A DNA stretch of 64,000 nucleotides from Actinoplanes siamensis (GTDB lineage Bacteria > Actinomycetota > Actinomycetes > Mycobacteriales > Micromonosporaceae): NCBI RefSeq assembly GCF_016862395.1, contig NZ_BOMW01000033.1:62001-126000 (forward strand). The letters run 5' to 3'. The notes beneath the pieces are model-generated. The model saw only the letters and a program-made list of their open reading frames with translations. It ran no database searches and was not told where the DNA came from. Below are positions 32,879 to 41,204 of this stretch, one piece after another. Every line of letters begins with the position of its first letter. Position 1 is the stretch's first letter. A program made the position numbers and the translations under genes.

Positions 32879-33107
32879 CCGGCGCCTGCGCCACGACCTG
32901 CGGAAACGCGATCTTCATAACCGGAATTCACCCCATGGTCACCCGTTGGCAAGATCGCCGCGGCCCGGCGGCTGATTCGACACCCATCATTTAGTAGTCG
33001 TTATTTCCGCCGGTGCGCCGGAGTCCGGACGAGTGATTGCCGGCTCGTCCGATCGGCTGGTTGTTGGTGATTGTGACGCCTGAGACAGATGTCGACACGA
33101 ATACGGG

Positions 33108-33136
33108 TTGTGAGGCTTGACTGGCCCAACTAGCGT
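33108..33136 (+). promoter_or_regulatory. Sigma70-type promoter for a small leaderless gene
   Basis: TTGTGA (33108-33113), a 17-bp spacer, then TAGCGT (33131-33136). The ATG at 33142 starts 5 nt after the -10, so the transcript would begin at or next to it. Confidence 0.55.
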
Positions 33137-33141
33137 GGTCG

Positions 33142-33261
33142 ATGGACGTCGAGCCGTCAGTTCGGGGAACGGGACGATCAGTAATGATCTCCGCGGATCG
33201 ACGTTTGGGGACGGGTGGCATAAGCCGTTGGGGGACGGCGCGACCCGAGACCGGCGGTTAG
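33142..33261 (+). CDS. Candidate leaderless 39-residue protein
   Basis: I do not recognise this product. It is basic and Gly/Arg/Thr-rich (begins MDVEPSVRGTGRSVMISADR), with no signal peptide or membrane helix. It is supported by context: a correctly spaced promoter ends 5 nt before its ATG, and a 9-bp hairpin starts 1 nt after its TAG, followed by a second GC hairpin and TTTTGTTT. The same layout could be a ~175-nt small RNA instead of a protein gene. It lies in an otherwise empty ~560-bp stretch (32879-33434). Confidence 0.45.
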   Translation: MDVEPSVRGTGRSVMISADRRLGTGGISRWGTARPETGG

Positions 33262-33262
33262 T

Positions 33263-33317
33263 GCGGGCGACGCCTATGGGGATGGGGGTCGCCCGCCGCC
33301 GCCGGCGCTTTTGTTTG
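33263..33317 (+). terminator. Terminator after the small leaderless gene
   Basis: GCGGGCGAC (33263-33271) pairs with GTCGCCCGC (33288-33296). A GCCGCCGCCGGCGC run and then TTTTGTTT (33310-33317) follow on the plus strand, a rare T-rich tail in this DNA. Confidence 0.6.
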
Positions 33318-33434
33318 CGGGCGTGACACCGTTCCGTACCCTCAGGATCTTTCGTTCATCGAATTCCGTAGTGCGCATTCGCAGGTCGTTATGCGCGTCC
33401 GTCCGATGTGTTCTCCGGGTGCGCGCAGCAGCGG

Positions 33435-33972
33435 CGGCGCCAGCTCCGAGTTTGATCGCGGCGTTCGGCGGCGCGGCGAGCATCCCGCCGGTCGTCCAGA
33501 TCACCGCGGCGGTCAGATAGGCGGGCAGGCTGTCGGCGACCGTCAGCACCGCGAAGCCGGCCGCCATCACCACCAGCGACAGCGCCAGCACCCGGTCCTT
33601 GCGCCGCCCGTCGATGAACCCCGGCACGAACAGCTGCCCGATCACGATCAGCGCCCCGCCGAGCGCCGTCACCAGGCCGTAGTCTCCGGGTCCGAGCCCG
33701 TCGCCGTGCATCGCGAGCGGCACGATGGTGTTCGTCTGGGTGTTCAGCAGCGCCTGCAGGATGGTGAGCCCGACGAAGGCCAGGAAGATCCGGTCGGCCA
33801 GGACCGTGCGCATCCCGCCGGCCGGGGCGTCGTGCCGGCGTACCGGGGCCAGTGTCTCCGGCACCTTCCCGGCGATCACCAGGGCGGTGATGAGGGTGCT
33901 GGTGGCGTCGAGCAGGAACAGGACCGGGTAGCTCCACCGGGCCAGCGCGCCGGCCAGCAGCGACGCGCGGCT
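33435..33972 (-). pseudogene. Remnant of an MFS transporter (tandem copy of the neighbour)
   Basis: In one minus-strand frame the sequence matches the middle of the intact MFS gene next to it. Aligned pieces are VLFLLDATSTLITALVIAGK versus LLFVVDAATTLVTATITLFF, DRIFLAFVGLTIL versus DRVFLVFLVINLL, GALIVIGQLFVPGFIDG versus NGILIVSGQLFVPRLIEG, and AVIWTTGGMLAAPPNAA versus VVIWTLGEMLQSPSNAA. It covers only about residues 160-345, with no start and no C-terminal helices. After PPNAAIKLG similarity stops abruptly. It is a decayed duplicate. Confidence 0.8.
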
Positions 33973-33974
33973 GG

Positions 33975-35255
33975 TCAGCTGTTGGGTGCGGAGGCCGGGG
34001 CGAGATCCGGCGCCGGGGGCGCGGGCGCCGCGGGTGCGGGGACATCCGTCGTACGGCGGAAAGCGGTCTGTCTCTCGCGGGCCGGGCCGGCCAGCAGATG
34101 GCCGACGCCGGCCAGGACGCAGAGCCCGAAACAGCCCACCCAGAGCACCACCGAGCCGAGGCCCTGCAGGACCAGGCCGCCCAGAACCGGCGCCAGGGCC
34201 GTCCCGAGCGACCAGGACAACGAGTTGAGCCCCTGGTAACGCCCGCGCAGCGCGGCCGGCGACAGCGCCGCCACGGTCGCCGCGTTGCTCGGCGACTGCA
34301 GCATCTCGCCGAGGGTCCAGATCACCACGGTCAGCGCGTAGACCCAGGCCGTGTGCGCGAACGCGACCAGCCCGAAGCCCACGCCGACGATCACCGAGGC
34401 GACGGCCAGAACCTGGTGCGGGCGGTGCCCCTCGATCAGCCGTGGCACGAAGAGCTGACCGGACACGATCAGGATGCCGTTGACCGCGATCACCCAGCCG
34501 TAGGTGGCCGCCGACAAGCCGTCGGCCAGCATCGCGATCGGCAGCGTCGACGCGTGCTGCAGGATGACCAGCACGGAGAGCAGGTTGATCACCAGGAAGA
34601 CCAGGAAGACCCGGTCCCTCAGCGCGGTCAGCAGGCCACCGGCCGGGGCGGCTCCGGTCGCGGCCGGGCGGCGTGCCGGCCGGGTCTCCCGCAGGAAGAA
34701 CAGCGTGATCGTCGCGGTGACCAGCGTGGTGGCCGCGTCGACGACGAACAGCAGCAGGTAGTCGAACTGGGCCGCGAAACCGGCGGCGATCGCGGCCAGC
34801 GCGAAACCGAGGTTGATCGCCCAGTAGTTCAGCGAGAACGCCCGGACCCGGTCCCGTTCCGGCACGACGTCCACCATCATCGCCGAGAACGCCGGCCGCA
34901 CGCCCTCCGAGAAGAACCCGAGCAGTCCGGTGACGAGCAGGATCTGCGGGTACGTGTCGGCGAAGCCCAGGGTCAGCATCAGCGCGGCCGTGCCGAACTG
35001 GGAGGTGAGCATGGTCGGGCGGCGGCCCCAGCGGTCGGTCAGCACGCCGCCGGTCATCGTGCCGATCGCGCCGCCCACGCCGTAGAGACCGATCACGAAA
35101 CCGGCCTGGCTCTGCGTGAAATGCCTTTCGCTGGTCAGGTAGATGCTCAGGAAGAGCACCACGAACGAGCCGAGACGGTTGATCAGGGTGCCGGTCCAGA
35201 GGAACCAGAATTGCCTGGGCAGCCCACCGGCGGCCTCCCGTAACCAACCTCGCAC
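33975..35255 (-). CDS. MFS transporter (multidrug/drug-efflux type)
   Basis: This is a 12-helix major facilitator protein, 426 residues. The loop 2-3 motif is GGVLTDRWGRRPTML (~68-82), with a GTLINRLGSF first helix and a Pro/Ala-rich C-tail of ~30 residues. The substrate is unknown; the DRWGRR-type motif is usual for proton antiporters. GTG 35255 follows GGGAGG by 4 nt. A partial copy of the same gene follows its 3' end. Confidence 0.9.
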   Translation of the reverse strand: MRGWLREAAGGLPRQFWFLWTGTLINRLGSFVVLFLSIYLTSERHFTQSQAGFVIGLYGVGGAIGTMTGGVLTDRWGRRPTMLTSQFGTAALMLTLGFADTYPQILLVTGLLGFFSEGVRPAFSAMMVDVVPERDRVRAFSLNYWAINLGFALAAIAAGFAAQFDYLLLFVVDAATTLVTATITLFFLRETRPARRPAATGAAPAGGLLTALRDRVFLVFLVINLLSVLVILQHASTLPIAMLADGLSAATYGWVIAVNGILIVSGQLFVPRLIEGHRPHQVLAVASVIVGVGFGLVAFAHTAWVYALTVVIWTLGEMLQSPSNAATVAALSPAALRGRYQGLNSLSWSLGTALAPVLGGLVLQGLGSVVLWVGCFGLCVLAGVGHLLAGPARERQTAFRRTTDVPAPAAPAPPAPDLAPASAPNS

Positions 35256-35412
35256 AGCGCCTCCCGATCAGCAGCGGCCGGCCTCCCGGTAAGTAGCCAG
35301 CAGCCTCTATTCCCTTACAAAGCGGGGTCGGCCGCAACCCGATTAACCTGTGGCGACCGCCACCTGCCGGGTGGCGCTGACCGGTCCCGGGGCCGCGGGG
35401 CAAGATGTGGTC

Positions 35413-36159
35413 ATGACTGGAACCCTGGTGCTGTTGCGGCATGGCAACAGCGAGTGGAACGCCAAGAACCTCTTCACCGGCTGGGTCGACGTGGACCTGG
35501 ACGCCAAGGGCGAGGACGAGGCCCGCCGCGGTGGAGAGCTGCTCAAGGAACAGCACGTGCTGCCCGATGTCGTGCACACCAGCCTGCTGCGGCGCGCGAT
35601 CCGGACCAGCGAGATCGCCCTGCACATCGCCGACCGGCACTGGATCCCGGTGAAGCGCTCGTGGCGGCTCAACGAGCGGCACTACGGCGCTCTGCAGGGC
35701 AAGGACAAGAAGCAGACGCTGGAGACGTACGGCGAGGAGCAGTTCATGCTCTGGCGCCGGTCGTACGACGTCCCCCCGCCGCCGATCGAGGACGACTCGG
35801 AGTTCTCCCAGGCCCACGACGCCCGTTACGCGTCGCTGCCGCCGGAGCTGCGCCCGAAGGCGGAGTGCCTGAAGGACGTGCTGGAGCGGGCCCTGCCGTA
35901 CTGGTACGACGCGATCGTGCCGGACCTGCTGGCCGGCAAGACGGTGCTGGTCGCCGCGCACGGCAACTCGCTGCGCGCGATCGTCAAGCACCTCGACCAG
36001 ATCTCCGACGAGGCGATCGCCAAGCTGAACATCCCGACCGGCATCCCGCTGCGCTACGACCTGGACGAGAACCTGCGCCCGGTCACCGCGGGCGGGACGT
36101 ACCTGGACCCGGAGGCCGCCAAGGAGGCCGCCGCCGCGGTCGCCAACCAGGGCCGCTGA
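35413..36159 (+). CDS. gpmA: 2,3-bisphosphoglycerate-dependent phosphoglycerate mutase
   Basis: This glycolytic enzyme interconverts 3- and 2-phosphoglycerate. The 248 residues have the phospho-histidine motif LRHGNSEWN (His10), GWVDVDL, RRAIRTSEIAL, the active-site SWRLNERHYGALQGKDKK and the second His in VAAHGNSLRA. ATG 35413 is preceded by CAAGAT plus 6 nt and no Shine-Dalgarno, so the mRNA is probably leaderless. It is convergent with phoU across a terminator. Confidence 0.97.
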   Translation: MTGTLVLLRHGNSEWNAKNLFTGWVDVDLDAKGEDEARRGGELLKEQHVLPDVVHTSLLRRAIRTSEIALHIADRHWIPVKRSWRLNERHYGALQGKDKKQTLETYGEEQFMLWRRSYDVPPPPIEDDSEFSQAHDARYASLPPELRPKAECLKDVLERALPYWYDAIVPDLLAGKTVLVAAHGNSLRAIVKHLDQISDEAIAKLNIPTGIPLRYDLDENLRPVTAGGTYLDPEAAKEAAAAVANQGR

Positions 36160-36165
36160 CGCAGG

Positions 36166-36202
36166 GCAGGGCCGGGATACCCCCGTGATGTCCCGGCCCT
36201 GC
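36166..36202. terminator. Shared terminator of gpmA and phoU
   Basis: GCAGGGCCGGGA (36166-36177) pairs perfectly with TCCCGGCCCTGC (36191-36202), with a 13-nt loop, between two convergent stops. Confidence 0.8.
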
Positions 36203-36208
36203 GGGCGG

Positions 36209-36862
36209 TCAGTCCTGACTGGTGACCGGCTCCCCGGTGACCAGGTAGATCGTGTGCTCGCCGATGTTCACGGCGTGGTCCGCGTACCGCTCGTAGAACC
36301 GGCCGAGCAGGGCGCCGTCGATCGCGGTCTCCGCCCCGTACGGCCAGTCGTCGGCCAGCATGATCTTGAAGAGCCGGCGCTCCAGGTCGTCGATCGCGTC
36401 GTCGTCCTTCTCCAGCTCGGCCGCCAGGCCGGCGTCGGTGTGGGTGAGCACGTCGGTGATCTTCTCGGCCATCTGGTCGGCGATCTCCGCCATGCCCTTG
36501 AAGACCTGACGCAGCTCGGCCGGCACGGCCGGGGACGGGTGCCGGCGGGCGGCGGTCTTGGCCACGTGCTCGGCCAGGTCGCCCATCCGCTCCAGGTCCG
36601 CCGAGATGTGCAGGGCGGTGATCGCCCGGCGCAGGTCCACCGCGACCGGCGCCTGCCGGACGATGATGTCCGCCACCTTCGCCTCGACCTGCTGGAAGAT
36701 CGCGTCCACGTCGGCGTCACGCCTGATGACGGCCTGGGCCGCCTCCAGATCGGCGGTCAGCAGCGCGGTCGTCGCCTTGCGGAGCGCGGCACGCACCGAC
36801 TCTGCCATGGTCACCAGCAGCCGAGTCACTTCGGTGAGTTCGGCCTGGAACTCCTCACGCAT
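36209..36862 (-). CDS. phoU: Phosphate signalling protein PhoU
   Basis: PhoU damps phosphate-starvation signalling between the Pst transporter and the sensor kinase. The 217-residue all-helical product has two PhoU repeats with the E/D-rich metal motifs ALHISADLERMGDLAEHVAK (~85-104) and LGRFYERYADHAVNIGEH (~187-204). ATG 36862 is preferred over 36907, because MREEFQAEL is the family start. It is divergent from the sensor kinase gene, with a PHO-box-like repeat between. Confidence 0.95.
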   Translation of the reverse strand: MREEFQAELTEVTRLLVTMAESVRAALRKATTALLTADLEAAQAVIRRDADVDAIFQQVEAKVADIIVRQAPVAVDLRRAITALHISADLERMGDLAEHVAKTAARRHPSPAVPAELRQVFKGMAEIADQMAEKITDVLTHTDAGLAAELEKDDDAIDDLERRLFKIMLADDWPYGAETAIDGALLGRFYERYADHAVNIGEHTIYLVTGEPVTSQD

Positions 36863-36951
36863 GTTCTGTAGTCCCGGTCGTCGGGGCCGTCCCGCCTTCC
36901 GGGACACGGCCGATGTGTGCGGCTCACGCTAGGTCAGCGGGGCTTCCCGGA

Positions 36952-36990
36952 CGTGAACACCGGTGAACGACGCCGGACCCGGCGGTGAAC
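36952..36990 (-). promoter_or_regulatory. PHO-box-like repeats between phoU and the sensor kinase
   Basis: On the minus strand GTTCACC occurs at 36990-36984 and again at 36968-36962, exactly 22 bp apart (two 11-bp units). A third GTTCAC(G) is at 36958-36952. Streptomyces PhoP binds GTTCACC-type 11-bp repeats. The site fits autoregulation of the kinase/regulator pair and control of phoU. Confidence 0.65.
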
Positions 36991-37062
36991 ATTGCTCGAC
37001 GCGCGCCCGTTTCGCCCCTTTGGCCTTGTGGTCCAGGTAAACAATGCCCCTACGATCGCAGC

Positions 37063-38349
37063 GTGGAGTGGGGATACGCCGTCGGCTTGGTCTCAGCCGC
37101 GCTGGCCGTCGGTGTCGGTGCCGGGCTGGCGCTCGCCCGTTTCCGCCGATCGTCGGCGGAGGACGTGGCTCAAGCCGGTTCGCCGGAGGGGAGAGCCGCC
37201 ATCGAACCGGACGACGATCGCCCGGCAGGCACGCACGGCCTGAAGGGGCTGGGCCGCAAGAGCCTCGACTCGCTGCGCGTGGGCGTCGTCGTCCTCGACG
37301 CGGACGACTACCCGGTGCTGGTCAACCCGGCCGCGCGGGCCATGGGCCTGCTGCGCTCCGGCGGCGCCCCGGGCACCATCGCCGCGCATCCGATCCTGCG
37401 CACGCTGGCCGGCCAGGTGCGCCGTACCGGGGTGCGCCGCGAGGTCGAGCTGGACCTGCCCCGCGGTCGGGCCGGCGGGGCCCAGGCGCCGCTCGGTCTG
37501 CACCTGCGGGCCGTCGCGCTGAACTCGACGCACGTCGCCGTCGAGGCGGCCGACGTGACCGAGTCGCACCGCCTGGCCCGGGTCCGGCGGGACTTCGTGG
37601 CCAACGTGAGCCACGAGCTGAAGACCCCGATCGGCGCGCTGCAACTGCTCGCCGAGGCGCTGCTGGACGCCACCCAGCTGCCCGAGTCGGCGCCCGAGGC
37701 GCAGTCCGAGGACCTGCTGGCCGCCCGCCGGTTCGCCGAGCGGATCCACCACGAGTCGGCCCGGATGGGCCGGCTGGTGAGCGAGCTGCTCGAGCTGAGC
37801 CGGCTGCAGGGCGCCGAGCCGCTGCCCCACCCCGAGCCGGTCGCGCTGGACTGGGTGATCGCGGAGGTGCTGGACCGCACCCGGACCACCTCGTCGGCCA
37901 AGAACATCGAGATCGCCTACTCCGGACCGAAAGGCCTGATGGCGTACGGCAGCGACAGCCAGTTCGCCACCGCTGTGACGAACCTGGTGGAGAACGCGAT
38001 CGCGTACTCCGGCCCGGACACCAAGGTCGAACTGACCATGCGGCAGGACGCCGACTGGATCGAGATCGATGTGGCCGACCAGGGCATCGGCATCTCACCG
38101 CAGGACGTCGACCGGATTTTCGAGAGGTTCTACCGAGCCGATCAAGCCAGGTCCCGGGCGACCGGCGGGACCGGCCTCGGCCTCGCCATCGTCAAGCACA
38201 TCGCCACCAACCACGGTGGTCGAGTGGACGTCACCAGCGCTCTCGGCGAAGGATCCACGTTCACCCTGCGCCTCCCGGCGCGCCCGCCCGAATCCCCCTC
38301 GCCGTCACCGACGGCAATTGAGATCGAGTCCGGTGTGACCGGGCGCTGA
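37063..38349 (+). CDS. senX3: Phosphate-sensing histidine kinase (SenX3/PhoR type)
   Basis: This is a sensor kinase of the phosphate-starvation system. From GTG 37063 (428 residues) it has one N-terminal membrane helix, a PAS-like region (~70-170), HisKA with His184 (ANVSHELKTPIGAL), and a HATPase domain with NLVENAIAYS, ADQGIGIS, IFERFYRAD and TGLGLAIVKHI. TACGAT ends 6 nt before the GTG and no Shine-Dalgarno is present, so it is predicted leaderless. The response regulator follows after 29 bp. Confidence 0.94.
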   Translation: MEWGYAVGLVSAALAVGVGAGLALARFRRSSAEDVAQAGSPEGRAAIEPDDDRPAGTHGLKGLGRKSLDSLRVGVVVLDADDYPVLVNPAARAMGLLRSGGAPGTIAAHPILRTLAGQVRRTGVRREVELDLPRGRAGGAQAPLGLHLRAVALNSTHVAVEAADVTESHRLARVRRDFVANVSHELKTPIGALQLLAEALLDATQLPESAPEAQSEDLLAARRFAERIHHESARMGRLVSELLELSRLQGAEPLPHPEPVALDWVIAEVLDRTRTTSSAKNIEIAYSGPKGLMAYGSDSQFATAVTNLVENAIAYSGPDTKVELTMRQDADWIEIDVADQGIGISPQDVDRIFERFYRADQARSRATGGTGLGLAIVKHIATNHGGRVDVTSALGEGSTFTLRLPARPPESPSPSPTAIEIESGVTGR

Positions 38350-38378
38350 TCCGGTCACCGACGACGGAAGGAACTTCA

Positions 38379-39062
38379 TTGGCCCGCGTGCTCGTGGTCG
38401 AGGACGAGGAGTCGTTCTCCGACGCCCTGTCGTACATGCTGCGTAAGGAGGGCTTCGAGGTGTCTGTCGCCGCGACCGGCACCTCGGCGCTGACGCAGTT
38501 CGACCGGACCGGTGCCGACATCGTGCTGCTCGACCTCATGTTGCCCGAGATGTCGGGTACCGAGGTGTGCCGCCAGCTCCGGCAGCGCTCCGCCGTCCCG
38601 ATCATCATGGTCACCGCCCGGGACAGCGAGATCGACAAGGTGGTCGGTCTGGAGATCGGCGCGGACGACTACGTCACCAAGCCGTACTCGCCGCGCGAGC
38701 TGGTCGCCCGGATCCGTGCCGTGCTGCGCCGCCAGAGTGGCGAGGCGGCCGAGGTGAGCACCCCGACGCTCGCCGCGGGCCCGGTCCGGATGGACGTCGA
38801 ACGTCACGTGGTGACAGTCGGCGGCGCCGGCGTGCAACTGCCGCTCAAGGAGTTCGAACTGCTCGAACTGCTCCTGCGCAACGCCGGGCGGGTGCTGACC
38901 CGCGGCCAGCTGATCGACCGGGTCTGGGGCGCCGACTACGTCGGTGACACCAAGACGCTTGACGTGCACGTGAAGCGGCTGCGCTCCAAGGTCGAGCCGG
39001 AGCCGAGTGCCCCGCGCTACATCGTCACGGTCCGCGGCCTGGGCTACAAGTTCGAGCCTTAG
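38379..39062 (+). CDS. regX3: Phosphate-response regulator (RegX3/PhoP type)
   Basis: This is an OmpR-family response regulator, 227 residues. The receiver domain has acidic residues 8-11, phospho-acceptor Asp52 (LLDLMLPEMSG), Thr in VTAR and Lys in TKPYSPREL. The winged-helix DNA-binding domain (~128-227) has RHVVTVGGAGVQLPLKEFEL and DVHVKRLRSKVE. TTG 38379 follows GGAAGGAA. It is paired with the kinase upstream. Its 3' end overlaps the convergent gene by 4 nt. Confidence 0.95.
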   Translation: MARVLVVEDEESFSDALSYMLRKEGFEVSVAATGTSALTQFDRTGADIVLLDLMLPEMSGTEVCRQLRQRSAVPIIMVTARDSEIDKVVGLEIGADDYVTKPYSPRELVARIRAVLRRQSGEAAEVSTPTLAAGPVRMDVERHVVTVGGAGVQLPLKEFELLELLLRNAGRVLTRGQLIDRVWGADYVGDTKTLDVHVKRLRSKVEPEPSAPRYIVTVRGLGYKFEP

Positions 39063-39892
39063 TCCCGCGGAGCGCGAGGGGAGGCGGGTTCGCGCCCGCC
39101 TCTTCTCGTCGGTGCGCCGGCGGCGGTGGTGGCCGGGTGGACGGCGATCAGGCCCGACTTGACGCGGGCCGCGCAGAGCTCGGCGAGCTTCGTGTACGCC
39201 GATTCGCCGATCAGCTCGGTCAGCTCCGGCGCGTAGGACACGTACATCGGCTCGCTGCCCACGTGCGCCTCCGGGGAGGAGGTGCACCACCAGGCCAGAT
39301 CGTGCCCGCCCGGCCCCCAGCCACGCCTGTCGAACTCGGTCAGCGTGGACTGCAACAGTTTCGTGCCGTCGGCCCGGGTGATCCAGTCCTGCTCCCGGCG
39401 GATCGGCAGCTGCCAGCAGACGTCCGGCTTGTACTTCAGCGGGTGCTCCCCGTCCCGCAGCGCCTGGGCGTGCAGCGCGCAGCCACCGCCCCCGGCGAAG
39501 TCCGCGTCGTTGAGGAACACGCACGGCCCGTCACCGGATCGGGTGGCGGTGCGCCGGGCCGGCTTGGTGCCGTCCACGGTGTCCATCTCGGTCCAGTTCT
39601 TGAACCCGCGCCGGTGGTGCTGCCAGGTCTGCGGGGTGAGCCGGGCGGCCGCCGCCTTCACCCGGTTCTCGTCGTCGGCGTCGGTGAAGAACGCGCCGTG
39701 CGAACAGCAGCCGTCCTCGGCGCGACCGGGCAGGATGCCCCGGCAGGCCGAGCCGAAGACGCAGGTCCAGCGGGAGAGCAGCCAGGTCAGGTCGGCGCGC
39801 ACCAGGTGCTGCTCGTCGGCCGGGTCGAGGAATTCGATCCATTCCCGAGGGAAGTCCAGCGGGACTTCCGTAGGGCGTCGCGTGCGGCTCAT
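39059..39892 (-). CDS. Conserved Cys-rich protein, possible metal-binding
   Basis: I cannot name this 277-residue protein. It has a Cys/His-rich segment CVFGSACRGILPG...GCCSHGAFF (~residues 44-70) and further Cys in GGCALHAQAL, CWQLPI and WWCTSS, which could hold a metal or an Fe-S cluster. There is no membrane helix. ATG 39892 is preceded by TAGTCT plus 7 nt and no Shine-Dalgarno, the leaderless pattern. It is convergent with regX3 (4-nt overlap). Confidence 0.7.
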   Translation of the reverse strand: MSRTRRPTEVPLDFPREWIEFLDPADEQHLVRADLTWLLSRWTCVFGSACRGILPGRAEDGCCSHGAFFTDADDENRVKAAAARLTPQTWQHHRRGFKNWTEMDTVDGTKPARRTATRSGDGPCVFLNDADFAGGGGCALHAQALRDGEHPLKYKPDVCWQLPIRREQDWITRADGTKLLQSTLTEFDRRGWGPGGHDLAWWCTSSPEAHVGSEPMYVSYAPELTELIGESAYTKLAELCAARVKSGLIAVHPATTAAGAPTRRGGREPASPRAPRD

Positions 39893-39977
39893 CCCGCTCA
39901 GACTACGCGCTCCTATGGATCATGACCGTTTGGCACGGATATATCCGGGCGCGCCGGACGTGGCTACGCTTGAGGGC

Positions 39978-40799
39978 GTGAGTTCTCGAGTTCCGGTGCT
40001 TCTCTCCAGCTCCTCGGTCTTCCCGGAGCCGACGGCGGCCGCGTTCGAGATGGCGGCCACGGTGGGCTACGACGGACTCGAGGTCATGGTCTGGACCGAC
40101 GCGGTCAGCCAGGACGCCGGCGCTCTCAAGGGCCTGGCCGGGCACTACGGCGTGCCCGTCCTCTCGGTGCACGCGCCGTGCCTGCTGGTCACCCAGCGGG
40201 TGTGGAGCTCCGACCCCTGGGAGCGGCTCAGCCGGGCGGCCCAGCTCGCCGAGTCGCTGGGCGCCCCCACGGTGGTGGTCCACCCGCCGTTCAGCTGGCA
40301 GCGCGACTATGCGAAGAACTTCGCTCCCGGTCTCGCCCGGATCCAGGCCCGGCACCCTGATCTCACCTTCGCGGTGGAGAACATGTTCCCGGTCAAGATG
40401 GCCGGCCGCTGGTTCGTGCCGTACACGCCGGGCTGGGATCCCACCGAGACCGGCTTCGAGGCGTACACGCTGGATCTCTCGCACTGCGCCGCCTCCCGCA
40501 CGGACGCGCTCGAGATGGCCGCCAAGATGGGCGCCGGCCTCAAGCACGTGCACCTGGGCGACGGCACCGGGGAGGCGCGCGACGAGCATCTGGTCCCGGG
40601 GCGTGGCAACCAGCCCTGCGCCGAGGTGCTGCGCTCGCTGGCCGGCCGGGCCTTCACCGGCTCGGTGGCCCTGGAGATCAACACCCGGAAGGCGGCCAGC
40701 CGGGCCGTGCGGGAGGCCGACCTCCGCGAGTCCCTGGAGTTCGCCCGCCGTCACCTGGCGCCAGCCGGCTCGCCCCGCCCCGCCACGACGTCGGCCTGA
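39978..40799 (+). CDS. Sugar-phosphate isomerase/epimerase-like TIM-barrel protein
   Basis: This is a 273-residue AP-endonuclease-2-type TIM barrel. Likely metal ligands are Glu/His in GYDGLEVMVWT, LSVHAPC, VVVHPPF, FAVENMFP and LKHVHLGDG. The substrate is unknown. The GTG at 39978 is preceded by TACGCT plus 7 nt (TGAGGGC), so the gene is probably leaderless; a longer reading from further upstream would cross the divergent gene. Confidence 0.85.
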   Translation: MSSRVPVLLSSSSVFPEPTAAAFEMAATVGYDGLEVMVWTDAVSQDAGALKGLAGHYGVPVLSVHAPCLLVTQRVWSSDPWERLSRAAQLAESLGAPTVVVHPPFSWQRDYAKNFAPGLARIQARHPDLTFAVENMFPVKMAGRWFVPYTPGWDPTETGFEAYTLDLSHCAASRTDALEMAAKMGAGLKHVHLGDGTGEARDEHLVPGRGNQPCAEVLRSLAGRAFTGSVALEINTRKAASRAVREADLRESLEFARRHLAPAGSPRPATTSA

Positions 40800-41204
40800 T
40801 CCCGCGCCCCTCTCCTCGCCGCCGCGGCGCGTGACCACTCCAACCAGCCAGGAGCCGCCGGCTCCCGGCCCGGCCCACAGGGGGTGTCTCGCGGTCCCGG
40901 CGGGACCTCTCAGCGCCAGCCGGGTTGGCCGGCAGGGGTGTGTCGTGCGCCCGTAGGGGCATCTCGGGGCCAACCGGGTGGCACTCGGCGCGCCTCGGAT
41001 TGGACCGGGACCGGCTCGCGTGGGCGTGAACCCGGGGCGTCGGGCCTGAGTGGAGGGTGGCCGCTCGGCCGGGAGCGCGCGGCCCGGAGCGCGGCTGGGG
41101 TGCGTGCCGGAAGAGCTCGGGCCGGAGCGCTCGGGCGGGACTTCACCGGGCCGGAGCGTGTGGTGTGGGAGATCGTCGGGGCGGGCCTCGGCCACACCCG
41201 GCGA
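40800..41204. other. Intergenic region with degenerate ~55-bp repeats
   Basis: There is no supported gene. From about 40880 to 40990 two degenerate ~55-bp units can be seen (GGGGTGTCTCGCGG... and GGGTGTGTCGTGCG..., each followed by GCCAGCCGGGTTGG or GCCAACCGGGTGG). The rest is GC-rich, with GGCCGGAGCG repeated near 41090 and 41150. Both flanking genes point into the region, so it probably also holds their 3' ends. Confidence 0.6.

Noticed and set aside
32951..32972. GCCGC-N6-GCGGC as a terminator of the mshA-ybjN unit
   Set aside because: The stem is only 5 bp and no T-run follows; in DNA this GC-rich it could be chance.
33274..35991. 905-codon minus-strand open frame across the MFS genes and gpmA
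   Set aside because: It is an accidental open frame of GC-rich DNA. Only a ~180-codon piece of it (33435-33972) resembles a protein, and that is the MFS remnant; the rest is antisense or out of frame to the intact MFS gene and gpmA.
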